NCBI GenBank assembly: GCA_022842465.1
Contig: JALHPN010000027.1
Coordinates: 1 to 60,223 of the forward strand
Direction of reading: 5' to 3'
Length of the DNA stretch: 60,223 nt
Source: Polyangiaceae bacterium
GTDB taxonomy: Bacteria; Myxococcota_A; Polyangia; Polyangiales; Polyangiaceae
Numbering within the stretch: the first letter of the stretch is position 1; each line of letters begins with the position of its first letter. Shown here one piece after another: positions 36,575 to 45,884 of this stretch. Made by a program: the position numbers and the translations under genes. The notes beneath the pieces are model-generated. The model was not told the DNA's origin and made no database searches. It was given only the letters and a program-made list of their open reading frames with translations.

Positions 36575-37822
36575 ATGGACTTCACGCCGAGCCCGAAGAC
36601 CCAAGCTCTCGTCCCGCGCCTCCGCCGCTTCATGGAGGAGCACATCCTTCCGGTCGAGGCGCGCTACTGGTCCGAGGTCCGCGCCGCGAACCCCGACGGG
36701 AACTGGCGCGCGTGGACGATCCACCCCCTTGTCGAGGAGCTGAAGGCGAAGGCGCGCGCGGAGGGGCTCTGGAACCTCTTCTTGCCCGACGCGGAGCTGG
36801 GCGCCGGCCTCACCACGCTCGAGTACGCCCCGCTCGCGGAGGAGACGGGCAGGAGCTTCCTCGCCCCCGAGGTCTTCAACTGCAACGCGCCCGACACGGG
36901 CAACATGGAAGTCCTCTTCCGGTACGGGTCCGAGGAGCAGAAGAAGCGCTGGCTCGCGCCTCTGCTCGCGGGGGAGATCCGCTCCGTGTTCTGCATGACC
37001 GAGCCCGACGTCGCCTCGTCCGACGCGACCAACATGCAGGCCACCGCCGTCCTCGACGGCGATGACGTCGTCCTGAACGGCAAGAAGTGGTGGTCGAGCG
37101 GCATCGGCGATCCCCGCGCGAAGGTGGCCATCTTCATGGGGCGCACGCCCGATGACCAGAAGGGGCGGCATCACCAGCACAGCATGGTGCTCGTCCCGCT
37201 CGACGCGAAGGGCGTCGCCATCCAGCGCATGCTCCCCGTGTACGGCAGCTTCGACGCCCCCCACGGCCACGGCGAGGTCCACTTCATCGAGGTCCGCGTG
37301 CCGCGAGCGAACGTCGTCGCCGGGCTCGGGATGGGCTTCGAGATCGCGCAGGGCCGGCTCGGCCCCGGGCGCATCCACCACTGCATGCGCTGCATCGGGG
37401 CCGCGGAGCGCTCCCTCGAGCTCATGGTCGATCGGGGCATGGCGCGCACCGCCTTCGGCAAGCCGATCTTGAACCTGGGCGGCAACCGCGAGCGCCTCGC
37501 CGACGCGCGCATCGCGATCGATCAAGCCCGTCTCCTCACCCTCTACGCCGCGTGGAAGCTCGATCAGGTCGGGGCGCTCGCCGCGATGACGGAGATCTCC
37601 GCGATCAAGGTCGTCGCCCCGAACGTGCTCCAGCGCGTCGTCGACGACGCGATGCAGATCCACGGCGGCGCGGGCGTGTCCGACGACACGCCGCTCGCCG
37701 GCTTCTTCGCGCAGGCGCGGAGCCTCCGCCTCGCGGACGGCCCCGACGAGGTCCACAAGGGGCTCATCGCCCGGATCGAGCTCGCCAAGCGAGGCCACGG
37801 CCACGTGCGGGGTGAGTCGTGA
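36575..37822 (+). CDS. Acyl-CoA dehydrogenase family protein
   Basis: The protein (415 aa from ATG 36575) follows the acyl-CoA dehydrogenase layout. A helical N-terminal domain is followed by the beta domain with the FAD-contact segment FCMTEPDVASSDATNM and KWWSSGIGDPRAK. The C-terminal helical domain has RCIGAAERSLELMVDRGMAR, TAFGKPILNLGGNRERLAD and QIHGGAGVSDDTPLAGFFAQ ARSLRLADGPDEVHKGLI (family ending). It should oxidise an acyl-CoA using FAD. A TTG at 36563 is an alternative start but its GGGGA lies only 2 nt away. The stop overlaps the SDR start by 4 bases. Confidence 0.93.
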   Translation: MDFTPSPKTQALVPRLRRFMEEHILPVEARYWSEVRAANPDGNWRAWTIHPLVEELKAKARAEGLWNLFLPDAELGAGLTTLEYAPLAEETGRSFLAPEVFNCNAPDTGNMEVLFRYGSEEQKKRWLAPLLAGEIRSVFCMTEPDVASSDATNMQATAVLDGDDVVLNGKKWWSSGIGDPRAKVAIFMGRTPDDQKGRHHQHSMVLVPLDAKGVAIQRMLPVYGSFDAPHGHGEVHFIEVRVPRANVVAGLGMGFEIAQGRLGPGRIHHCMRCIGAAERSLELMVDRGMARTAFGKPILNLGGNRERLADARIAIDQARLLTLYAAWKLDQVGALAAMTEISAIKVVAPNVLQRVVDDAMQIHGGAGVSDDTPLAGFFAQARSLRLADGPDEVHKGLIARIELAKRGHGHVRGES

Positions 37823-38628
37823 GCTCCGGCCGCGTCTTCGTCACCGGCGGCGCGAGCGGTCTCGGCCGCGCGATCGCGGAGCGCTTCGCCCGCGCCGGGG
37901 CGCGCGTCTGCGTCGGCGACGTCGACGAGGAGGCCGGGAACGAGGTCGCCGCGCGCCTGGGCGGCGGCGCCTTCTTCCTCCGCTGCGACGTGACGAAGGA
38001 CGAGGACTTCGAGCACGCCAGGGACGAGCTCGAGGCGCGCTGGGGCGGCGTCGACGTCGTCGTCAACAACGCGGGCGTGGCGCAGGCCGGGCCGATCGAC
38101 GCCGTCCCGATGGACGACTGGAAGTGGATCGTCGACATCAACCTCCTCGGCGTCGTGCGAGGCTGCCGCACGTTCACGCCGGTCTTCAAGAGGCAGCGCA
38201 GCGGACATCTCGTGAACGTCGCGTCGATGGCGGGCCTCCTCGACGTGCCCTTCATGAGCAGCTACAACGCGACGAAGGCGGCGGTGGTCTCGCTCTCGGA
38301 GACGCTGCAGAACGAGCTGGAGGAAGAGGGGATCCGCGTGAGCGTGGTGTGCCCCTCGTTCTTCAAGACGAACATCGCGGCCTCGATGCGCGCGACGGAT
38401 CCCGGCCTCCGTGCCGCCACCGAGCGCTTCCTCTCGCGCTCGCCCCTCACCGCCGAGGACGTCGCGAACGACGTCTACGAGGCCGTCGAGCACGGGAGGT
38501 TCTACGTCCTCTCGCACAAGGACGGACGGGCGGCGTGGATGCTGAAGCGTCTCCTCCCTCGCCGGATGTACGCCGCCGTCCTGCGCAAGCAGACGCGCGC
38601 GATGCGGAGGGCAGCGGGGGCCGGATGA
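37819..38628 (+). CDS. Short-chain dehydrogenase/reductase
   Basis: This 269-aa classical SDR has the cofactor motif TGGASGLGRAIA, D41-type acidic residue after GARVCVGDVDEE (favouring NAD+), NNAG in VVVNNAGVAQAG, a catalytic Ser in NVASMAG and YNATK with the Tyr-Lys pair. The C-terminal basic tail (KRLLPRRMYAAVLRKQ) is of the kind seen in membrane-associated lipid SDRs. It starts GTG in a 4-base overlap with the acyl-CoA dehydrogenase and is overlapped by the next gene. The coupling suggests a shared lipid-related pathway. Confidence 0.92.
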   Translation: MSSGRVFVTGGASGLGRAIAERFARAGARVCVGDVDEEAGNEVAARLGGGAFFLRCDVTKDEDFEHARDELEARWGGVDVVVNNAGVAQAGPIDAVPMDDWKWIVDINLLGVVRGCRTFTPVFKRQRSGHLVNVASMAGLLDVPFMSSYNATKAAVVSLSETLQNELEEEGIRVSVVCPSFFKTNIAASMRATDPGLRAATERFLSRSPLTAEDVANDVYEAVEHGRFYVLSHKDGRAAWMLKRLLPRRMYAAVLRKQTRAMRRAAGAG

Positions 38629-39605
38629 CCGACGAAGACGACGAGATCGCCCGGCTCCGCGCGCGCGTCCTCGAGCTCGAGACCGAGCTCGAGCGGGAGC
38701 GAACGCGCATCGAGACGATCTTCGCGAACATCCCCGCCACGTTCTACGTGAAGGACCGGAGCGGGCGATACCGCTACGGCAGCCCCTACGGCTTCGCGAT
38801 GTTCGGCGTGGACTGGCGCACGGCGTACGGCCGCACCGATCGCGACATCTTCCCGCCCGAGCTCGCCGCGCGCTTCGAGGCGAGCGACCAGCGGATCCTC
38901 CAGGGGCACACGGTGAAGGAGGACTCGTACGCGATCCCCGTCCTCGGCGGACCGCGCCACTTCCGCGGCGTCCGGTTCCCCATCCCGGGGCCCGACGGAG
39001 AGGCGGCGGGCGTATGCGGATTCGCCGTAGACGTGACCGATCGCATCGAGATGGAACGCGAGCTCGAGCGCCACGCCACGACGGACGCTCTCACTGGCCT
39101 GGCGAATCGCCGCAAGCTCGACGAGGTCCTCGAGACGGAGATCGCGCGCGCCGCGCGGACGGGCGAGCCGCTCTCCTTCCTCCTCTGCGACGTCGATCAC
39201 TTCAAGGACTTCAACGATGCGTACGGCCACGCGGCGGGCGACGAATGTCTCGCAGCCATCGGGAGGGCTCTGGCCGACGCAGCGCGCCGGCCGGCCGACG
39301 TCGCGGCGCGCTACGGCGGCGAGGAGCTCGCCTTGGTCCTCCCCGAGACGAGTGAGGAAGGCGCCGCGAGGGTGGCAGAGGCCGCCCTCGAGGGCACGCG
39401 GGCCCTCCGGATCCAGCACGACGAGAACGACGGGCACGGCATCGTGACGATCAGCATCGGCGTCGCCACCGTGGTCGGCGCCTGGGCGCGCACGGACCTC
39501 GTCGAGCTCGCCGATCGCGCCCTCTACGAGGCGAAGGCGCTCGGGCGGAACCGATCGGTGGCCGTCCGCGGGGAGCACCCGCCGGCCTCGGTGCGAAGGG
39601 GCTGA
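38625..39605 (+). CDS. PAS-GGDEF diguanylate cyclase
   Basis: The 326-aa protein has an N-terminal coiled coil (about 4-30), a PAS domain (about 28-145, with IFANIPATFYVKDRSGRY and a PAC-like end), and a GGDEF domain (about 155-320). The active site is GGEEL at 231-235, a functional variant. The inhibitory I-site RPAD (222-225) lies exactly five residues before it, as in feedback-controlled enzymes. It makes the second messenger c-di-GMP from GTP. Start is by ATGA overlap with the SDR gene, an unusual partner for a cyclase. Confidence 0.93.
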   Translation: MTDEDDEIARLRARVLELETELERERTRIETIFANIPATFYVKDRSGRYRYGSPYGFAMFGVDWRTAYGRTDRDIFPPELAARFEASDQRILQGHTVKEDSYAIPVLGGPRHFRGVRFPIPGPDGEAAGVCGFAVDVTDRIEMERELERHATTDALTGLANRRKLDEVLETEIARAARTGEPLSFLLCDVDHFKDFNDAYGHAAGDECLAAIGRALADAARRPADVAARYGGEELALVLPETSEEGAARVAEAALEGTRALRIQHDENDGHGIVTISIGVATVVGAWARTDLVELADRALYEAKALGRNRSVAVRGEHPPASVRRG

Positions 39606-39628
39606 GCCGGTCCATCGTTCGCCGCCTC

Positions 39629-39646
39629 CGGATCACGGACGATCCG
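39629..39646. repeat. Hairpin CGGATC-N6-GATCCG downstream of the cyclase
   Basis: The 6-bp stem (39629-39634 with 39641-39646) is identical to that at 17819-17836 with a different loop. Both lie 10-25 nt after a plus-strand gene. It may be a weak transcript-end structure; there is no T-run. Confidence 0.35.
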
Positions 39647-39738
39647 AAAACCGCCCTGTCGGAATCGTGCAGTCGCGTCCTCGCCGCGGAACGCCGTGAT
39701 CGGGGTGATGGCACTCGTCGTGCATCCGGGTGGTCATC

Positions 39739-40254
39739 ATGTCGTCGCGCTCCGGTCTCGTCCGCTCCGTCCTCCTCGGCTCGTTCGCGTGCGTGGTCGG
39801 GAGCGCCCTCGTCGCCTGCGCCGGCCCGCGCGCGGGGATGACGACGACGACCGCGTCCGCCGAGGTCGCGCAGGACGAGGCGCGCGAAGCGAACGTCGTC
39901 GCGCCCGTGACGGCGCGAGAGGCGCCGGCGGCCGACGTCGGCTCGTCCGAGACGTCGGAGTCTGCCGCTCCCGGGCAGCTCGTCTGCCGCGCGAAGGACG
40001 CGTTCGGCGTCGCCTCCGCCCTCTACATCACGTGGTCGGGCAAGGAGGGCAAGGGTGTCCTCCGGCAGACCGCGCCGAGCGGGATGGAGACCGAGACGAA
40101 GGTTCGCGCCGAGCGCGAAGGCTCGCTCCTCTTCGCCGACGACGTGAAGAGCGAGCCTGATCTCCTCGCCCACACGGCGACCGTCGGAACGCGCGACGGA
40201 AAGACCTACATGCGCCTCGGCGACATGAAGGCCCCGTGGACGGCCTGCGAGTGA
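39739..40254 (+). CDS. Hypothetical lipoprotein
   Basis: The 171-aa protein has a signal peptide ending in lipobox LVAC followed by AGPRAGMTTTT. A Thr/Ala/Glu-rich linker (about 33-80) precedes a small folded domain (about 85-170, LVCRAKDAFGVASALYITW, and ends APWTACE) with two cysteines. No family is recognised. ATG 39739 chosen; GTG 39730 in frame is possible. It is convergent with the transpeptidase gene, 15 bp away. Confidence 0.65.
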   Translation: MSSRSGLVRSVLLGSFACVVGSALVACAGPRAGMTTTTASAEVAQDEAREANVVAPVTAREAPAADVGSSETSESAAPGQLVCRAKDAFGVASALYITWSGKEGKGVLRQTAPSGMETETKVRAEREGSLLFADDVKSEPDLLAHTATVGTRDGKTYMRLGDMKAPWTACE

Positions 40255-40269
40255 GCTGAGCGACGGAGT

Positions 40270-41340
40270 TCAGAGACCGCAGGTCGACGCGTCGCGCCCC
40301 GCGCGGAGCTCCGACACGACGCAGGCCTTGTTCGCGCAGAACGAGGCCGGCAAGCTCCCACCCCAGCGCGACGCGAACGACTTCAGCGCGCGAAGGTCCG
40401 ACTTCGGGACGGAGCACACCATGTTCGGGAGCACGTGCTCACCGAAGGAGTAGTAGGAGCCGCTCACGCCGCCCCGCCACTTCATGTCGGGCGGGAGATC
40501 CCTGCCGTCGGGCGTCTCGGAGGCGAGCCACGAGCCGAACATCTCGACGCTCTCGGCGCCGTGGACCTTCGCCGGGCGCGTCGCGCCGGTGGAGGTCGGG
40601 TAGTCGACGTCGATGAACTTTCCGCCGAACGTGTCGTAGTCCGAGACGACGCGGACGCGGGGGGCCGTCGCCACGCGGACGAAGCTGTTCGGCTCGTAGA
40701 CCCGGCGCATGTCGACGCCCATCACGTGCGCGAGCTCGACGACGTGCTCGCCCATCATCCGGTTGCAGCCGCCGGAGACCTGGCCGCGCTCGAGATACCA
40801 GACGTCCTGATCGTTTCCGGACTTGTTGTCCTTGTCCGTGATCGGGCCGTGGAGGGCGATACCGCCGTTGTACGCGAGGAACGGGAAACCTCCCCACGGC
40901 ACGTCGTGCCAGCCTTCGTCGCGGGTGAACGCCGGGCCGTGCGGACGATACGGCTTCGCCTGTGCCATCGTGTAGAGGCCAGGCCGCGCGTTGCTCTTGC
41001 CGGGGCGGGCGGTGGCGATCGGATAGACGAGATCGACCTGGATGCGACCGCCGGCGTCCGTCGTCCGCAGGTGCGGCAGCGCAGGGACCGCGCTCCCCGC
41101 GGGGAGGTAGCCCGTGACACGCACCGTGTGGCCCGCGAGGCTGACCGTGGCGGAAGGAGACGCGAGGGCGGGGAGCGGCCCGCCGTAGAACCAGTGGTCG
41201 TCGGCCTTGGCCGCGAGCGCCTCCTCGCCGGTCCCGACCTCGGGATCGGATGACTCGGCGTCCGCGGCGCAGGCGGCGAGCCCGAGGGCGGAGACGACGA
41301 GGGCGACATGGGCGGCGTGGACGGCGCGGAGAACGAACAT
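40270..41340 (-). CDS. L,D-transpeptidase (YkuD)-type lipoprotein
   Basis: This 356-aa lipoprotein (lipobox LAAC, C24, then the acidic Myxococcota-type SSDPEVGTGEEALA) carries a YkuD catalytic core: YNGGIALHG (H164) and SGGCNRMM with nucleophile C192 in S-x-G-C-x-R order. Such enzymes form 3-3 peptidoglycan cross-links or anchor proteins. C-terminal cysteines (VCSVP, FCANKACV, STCGL) could form disulfides. Family members usually have SHGC(I/V)R; here the middle is GGCN, a mild deviation. It is divergent from the GH15 gene. Confidence 0.8.
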   Translation of the reverse strand: MFVLRAVHAAHVALVVSALGLAACAADAESSDPEVGTGEEALAAKADDHWFYGGPLPALASPSATVSLAGHTVRVTGYLPAGSAVPALPHLRTTDAGGRIQVDLVYPIATARPGKSNARPGLYTMAQAKPYRPHGPAFTRDEGWHDVPWGGFPFLAYNGGIALHGPITDKDNKSGNDQDVWYLERGQVSGGCNRMMGEHVVELAHVMGVDMRRVYEPNSFVRVATAPRVRVVSDYDTFGGKFIDVDYPTSTGATRPAKVHGAESVEMFGSWLASETPDGRDLPPDMKWRGGVSGSYYSFGEHVLPNMVCSVPKSDLRALKSFASRWGGSLPASFCANKACVVSELRAGRDASTCGL

Positions 41341-41516
41341 CGCGAAGCTCCCCCCGGCGGAGGCCGGGTCAGTGCTGAAAGGTGCGCTTCTCTACGACAT
41401 GTAATGTTCTCGTCAAGGCGGATTGGCGTCGAAATCGCTCCGGGGCGGTCGAGGGCGAGCTCGTGCGTAGACGCCCCACGAGGTCGCGGGCGCGCCGAAC
41501 ACGATAGGCTCGCGGG

Positions 41517-43439
41517 GTGGACATCGTCAGCGCTGCACGCGCGCTCCGCTCCCCCGCGGTCTTCCGCTCGCAAGACGACGTCCGGGCGATGCCGATCGCG
41601 GCGCGAGCCGTGATCGGAAACGGCTTCACCGCCGCGCTGGTCGCGCTCGACGGAGCGGTCGACTGGCTCTGCATGCCGCGATTCGACAGTCCCAGCGTGT
41701 TCGCGCGCGTGCTCGACGCGGAGCGAGGCGGGTGCTTCGCGATAAGGCCCGCCGCCTTCCCGTACGCGAGCATCCAGCGCTACGACACGAACACGAACGT
41801 CCTCGAGACGCTCTTCACCGCCGACGGACGTGGCGCGGTTCGCGTCCTCGACTTCATGCCGTGGGAGGACGACCCGCGCGCAGGCGTCCACGAGATCCAC
41901 CGGCGCATCGACGTGCCGGGCCCCGGAGGCGAGATCGAGATCGAGATCGTCTTCGACCCGCGCTTCGACTACGGCCGAGACGTCCCCCGCATCCTCACGG
42001 GGGACCACGGCGTGATCGCGGAGGGCGCGAACGGCGAGAGGCTCTCGCTGTCCGTCGGCGCCGACGTCAGCTGGACGATGCTGCCGGGTGGAGGGGCGCG
42101 CGCGACGCTGCTCGTGCGCGCAGGGCAGCAGATCTGGACCGTGCTCGCGTGGGGACGTTCGGACATCTGCCACTACCGCTCGCATCGTCCGTTCGAGCAC
42201 CTCCGCTCGACGCGCAAGGCCTGGCGGACATGGTCCGCGCAGCTCGACTACGACGGACCGTACCGGCACCACGTCGAGCGCTCCGCGTTGACACTGAAGC
42301 TGCTCATGTACGCGCCGACGGGCGCCGTGGTCGCGGCGCCGACGACCTCGCTCCCGGAGTGGCCCGGCGGCGCCCGCAACTGGGACTACCGCTACGCGTG
42401 GGCACGCGACTCCGCGATGGCCGTGCGCGCCGCGAACCTGATCGGCTTCCGGTCCGAGGCGCGAAACTTCTACCACTTCCTGCGGGACGCCGTCGACGTG
42501 GGGGCCGGCCTCCAGCTCATGTACACGATCGACGGGCAGCCCGTGCCGGAGGAAGAGTCGCTCGTGCACCTCGCCGGGGCGATGGGATCGCGGCCCGTCC
42601 GTATCGGAAACGGCGCGCGTGACCAAGTGCAGCTCGACACCACCGGCGCCGTCGTCGACGCGGCCCACCTCTACGAGCGGTTCGGCGGGGCCCTCACGCT
42701 CCGGGCTTGGGACACCCTCGCGAGCCTCCTCCACCGCGCCGAGTCCTCATGGCAGGAGCCCGACCACGGGATCTGGGAGCCACGGACGGGCCGCTCGCAC
42801 AACGTCCACTCGAAGCTGATGAACTGGCTCGCGATGGATCGCGGGGCGCAGCTGGCGCTGTCGTTCGGGCGGGACGATCTGTGCGCGCGCTGGACCGCCG
42901 TCGCCAAGACGATCCACGCCGACATCTGCGCGAAGGCGATGATCGGCAACGGCAAGGGACACTACGTGAGCACGTACGGCGGCGGCGAAGAGCACGCCGA
43001 TGCGACGCTGCTCTTGCTCGCGCTGCACGGGTTCCTCCCCGACGCCGACGAGCGCCTTCGGCGGACGACGGCCTTCGTCCGCGAACGGCTGGGTGCCGGC
43101 CCCTTCCTGTATCGCTACAAAGCGGACGACGGGGTCGGCGGGCCCGAGGGGGCGTTCTTGCTCTGCGGATTCTGGCTCGCAGAGGCGCTGGCGCTGCAGG
43201 GCAACCTCGACGAGGCGCTGAGCGTCTTCGTCGCCCACGCGGAGTCGTCGAATCACGTCGGGCTGCTCACCGAGGAGATCGACCCCGAGACGAAGACGCT
43301 CCTCGGGAACCTGCCGCAAGCCTTCAGTCACCTCGGGCTCGTGAACGCAGCGCTCCGGATCGACCGCGCGCTGCGGCTCCGCGACGAGGGGTCGACGGCG
43401 TCGCCACACCTCGTCGGACCGCTGCCGCGGAAGACGTGA
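41517..43439 (+). CDS. GH15 glucoamylase/trehalase-like glycoside hydrolase
   Basis: The 640-aa protein has an N-terminal beta-sandwich (about 25-235: IGNGFTAALVALDGAVDWLC, FAIRPAA) and an (alpha/alpha)6 barrel (about 250-630) with the family signature GGARNWDYRYAWARDS and GIWEPRTGRSHNVHSKLMNW. It hydrolyses alpha-glucosidic bonds, in this clade probably trehalose or alpha-glucans. No signal peptide is seen, so it is probably cytoplasmic. GTG 41517 is used; ATG 41589 (MPIAARAVIGNG) is a good alternative as the preceding 24 residues are not conserved-looking. Confidence 0.9.
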   Translation: MDIVSAARALRSPAVFRSQDDVRAMPIAARAVIGNGFTAALVALDGAVDWLCMPRFDSPSVFARVLDAERGGCFAIRPAAFPYASIQRYDTNTNVLETLFTADGRGAVRVLDFMPWEDDPRAGVHEIHRRIDVPGPGGEIEIEIVFDPRFDYGRDVPRILTGDHGVIAEGANGERLSLSVGADVSWTMLPGGGARATLLVRAGQQIWTVLAWGRSDICHYRSHRPFEHLRSTRKAWRTWSAQLDYDGPYRHHVERSALTLKLLMYAPTGAVVAAPTTSLPEWPGGARNWDYRYAWARDSAMAVRAANLIGFRSEARNFYHFLRDAVDVGAGLQLMYTIDGQPVPEEESLVHLAGAMGSRPVRIGNGARDQVQLDTTGAVVDAAHLYERFGGALTLRAWDTLASLLHRAESSWQEPDHGIWEPRTGRSHNVHSKLMNWLAMDRGAQLALSFGRDDLCARWTAVAKTIHADICAKAMIGNGKGHYVSTYGGGEEHADATLLLLALHGFLPDADERLRRTTAFVRERLGAGPFLYRYKADDGVGGPEGAFLLCGFWLAEALALQGNLDEALSVFVAHAESSNHVGLLTEEIDPETKTLLGNLPQAFSHLGLVNAALRIDRALRLRDEGSTASPHLVGPLPRKT

Positions 43440-43467
43440 GGTCGGCGCGCTCGGCGCGAGGGAGACG

Positions 43468-45744
43468 TCACGGGCAGGCGCTTTGGCCCTTGATCCAGCC
43501 GTCGATGACCGCGGAGACGGCGGGGTCCTCGAGCGAGCGGCCGAGCGGGGGCATCATGCTCGCGCCGACCGCGTGCATGCGGAGAGAGAGGAGCGACTGC
43601 GAGGGCTGGCCCGGGACGACGAGCTTCGCGCCGGCGACGCCGAGGTCGTCGTCGATGGCAGAGGGGACGTTGCAGGTCTTCGTGTCGGCGGGGGACGTGG
43701 TGAAGCGGAGGTCCATCGTCGAGCGCGCCGCCCCGCCGCTCGGGCGGTGGCAGCTCGAGCAGTTCGAGTGGAGGTAGGCGCGCGCGCGCCCGTCCAGCGG
43801 GCCCTCGGCGAGGGGGTCGGGGAGCACGGGGAGCTCGCCGGGGGGCTTGCCGAGCGGAGCGGAGAAGATGCCGATGTGATCCAGCGTCCTCAGCTGGTTG
43901 GCCCTCCGATTGGTGCTCGCATAAACGGTATCGCCATTGAGCTGGCCCAGCTCGAGACCGAGCGTGCGTCCGGCCGCGAGCGTGTGGCACCTCACGCAGT
44001 CGATGCGGCTCGGATAGCTCCAGACCTGCCCCCCGACCTGCCGTGTCTTGGCCCCGGGGAGGAGGACCGCGTCCGTCTGCTCCTCGTTCCACTCGTACGA
44101 GTAGCCGCCCCACTCGCCGTCGTCGTGGCGAACGAGGAGGCGCGTCTCGACACGCCTGCCGCCCAGCGAGAACGTCTTCACGACGACGCTGCCCACCGGG
44201 AGATCCAGGTCGCCATCGGGCTTCGTCCCGATCGTCGCCCCATCGGGCAACGCGAACCAACGCTCCTTGTCGGCGCCGTCGCTCCAGAGCTGCGCGTTGA
44301 CCCCATAGGGGATGAGGCCCGGCGCGGGCTTCTTCGGATCCGCCGGATCGACGCACCCCGTCTTCGCCAAGGTCTCGGGGAACGGTATCGCCGGAGCGGG
44401 CCCGGTGTCCGTCGGCACCAGCTTGAAGACCGCGTCCTGGAACAGAGCGAGCGCATAGATCTCACCGTCCGCGTCCTCGGTGAAGCTCGAGAAGCCCGCT
44501 TGTGGCCCGTTCGCGTTGAGGATCTCGCTCTTCGCCGCGAGCGTCACGGGGTCGAACGTCAGCGCGCGGAGCTCGAGCTGGATGAAGTCGGAATAGACGT
44601 AGGTGCCCTGGAATCCCGGTATCGCCGAGCCGCGGTAGACCACGCCACCCGTGACGGACCGCGAGTTCGGGGTCGGGTGCTGGTGCTCGACGAGCGGATC
44701 GATGAGCCCCGCTTTGCTCGGACACTTCTGCGGATTCGTGGCGTACGGCGTGTCGTGAAATCCCTCGCGACACGGCCAGCCGTAGTTGCCGCCGAGCGCG
44801 ACGCGATTCACCTCCTCGTACTGGTTGTCGCCGACGTCACCCAGCCATAGCTCGCCGGTCTCGCGATCGATCGAGATCCGATACGGGTTTCGGAAGCCCC
44901 AGGCGAAGGTCGCCGGCTCCCCGCCGCCGTTCGCGAACGGGTTCGTCGGAGGAATGCCGTAGGTCTTGCCGCCCGGCACGTTGTCGACGTCGATGCGAAC
45001 GACCTTCCCGAAGAACGTGTCCTTCACTTGGCCGTACTGCCCGTCGAGCGCGCCATCGCCGAACGAGAGATAGAGGTAGCCGTCCTTCCCGAAGGCGACG
45101 CCGCCTCCATTGTGCTCGAGCTTCGGACGCGCGAAGGCGAGGACGCGGGTGTACGACGCGAAGGACACACCGTTGTCCGTGCTGGTGATGTAGCCGACCT
45201 CGGAGGCGAGCCCCCCTGCATCCCCGCTCGTCGTGAACGAGACGTAGATCCGACCGTTCTCTGCCCACTTCGGATGGAAAGCAAACCCGAGAAAGCCCCC
45301 CTCGAAGTCCTCGAGGACGGGCTTGCCGGAGAGGGCGGTCACGGAGCCGACCTGCGTCGGCGTTCCCGTCGGGCTCGTCGCGGAGAACGTGGAGAAGACC
45401 CCCCCACGGTTCGCGAGGAACCAGCGCGTCTTGTCGCCGGGGGGCTGCGCAAGCCCCATCGGTCGCGTCGTCGTCAGCGTGTCCCAGACGCGAACCAATC
45501 GAGCCCCCGACGCCGGCGGCGGCCGCCCCGGCGCCTTGCAGGTCGAATTCGCAGGCCGCACGTCCAACCCCAGCTCGGCCGCCACGGGCCCCCCGATGGT
45601 ATCGCCGTCGACCCCACCACCATCCACCCCCGGCCGCTCCGTCCCGGGGAGGGGGAGGTCCGCGGAGGGCATGTCGCTACCCCCGCACGCTATCGCCGTG
45701 ACGAGGGCGACCGTGGCGAGCGCCAAAGCTGGGGTCTGTCGCAT
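43468..45744 (-). CDS. PQQ-dependent sugar dehydrogenase fused to a diheme cytochrome-type domain
   Basis: The 758-aa protein begins with a lipoprotein-like signal (MRQTPALALATVALVTAIAC). A six-bladed sorbosone/glucose dehydrogenase propeller (about 80-420) contains FLGFAFHPKW, LEHNGGGVAFGKDGYLYLSF and GFRNPYRISIDRETGELWLG. The C-terminal half (about 440-758) has two heme-binding CxxCH motifs, CVRCH at 583-587 and CSSCH at 662-666, and MMPP near 730 as a likely axial Met, in the style of SO2930-family diheme proteins. It would pass electrons from sugar oxidation to the envelope chain. Two DNA copies of ACGGTATCGCC lie inside the gene. Confidence 0.85.
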   Translation of the reverse strand: MRQTPALALATVALVTAIACGGSDMPSADLPLPGTERPGVDGGGVDGDTIGGPVAAELGLDVRPANSTCKAPGRPPPASGARLVRVWDTLTTTRPMGLAQPPGDKTRWFLANRGGVFSTFSATSPTGTPTQVGSVTALSGKPVLEDFEGGFLGFAFHPKWAENGRIYVSFTTSGDAGGLASEVGYITSTDNGVSFASYTRVLAFARPKLEHNGGGVAFGKDGYLYLSFGDGALDGQYGQVKDTFFGKVVRIDVDNVPGGKTYGIPPTNPFANGGGEPATFAWGFRNPYRISIDRETGELWLGDVGDNQYEEVNRVALGGNYGWPCREGFHDTPYATNPQKCPSKAGLIDPLVEHQHPTPNSRSVTGGVVYRGSAIPGFQGTYVYSDFIQLELRALTFDPVTLAAKSEILNANGPQAGFSSFTEDADGEIYALALFQDAVFKLVPTDTGPAPAIPFPETLAKTGCVDPADPKKPAPGLIPYGVNAQLWSDGADKERWFALPDGATIGTKPDGDLDLPVGSVVVKTFSLGGRRVETRLLVRHDDGEWGGYSYEWNEEQTDAVLLPGAKTRQVGGQVWSYPSRIDCVRCHTLAAGRTLGLELGQLNGDTVYASTNRRANQLRTLDHIGIFSAPLGKPPGELPVLPDPLAEGPLDGRARAYLHSNCSSCHRPSGGAARSTMDLRFTTSPADTKTCNVPSAIDDDLGVAGAKLVVPGQPSQSLLSLRMHAVGASMMPPLGRSLEDPAVSAVIDGWIKGQSACP

Positions 45745-45884
45745 GGGCGAGCGCACAAGCACGAAGCTCACCAGGCGAGCCCACGGGAAGCCCCTGCCCT
45801 TCCCGATCGCACGTGCGGCCGGCGAGCCCACCCGTCCTCGCGGCGATACCGTCGCAAGAGGCCACACGAGGACAGAACTGCGCG

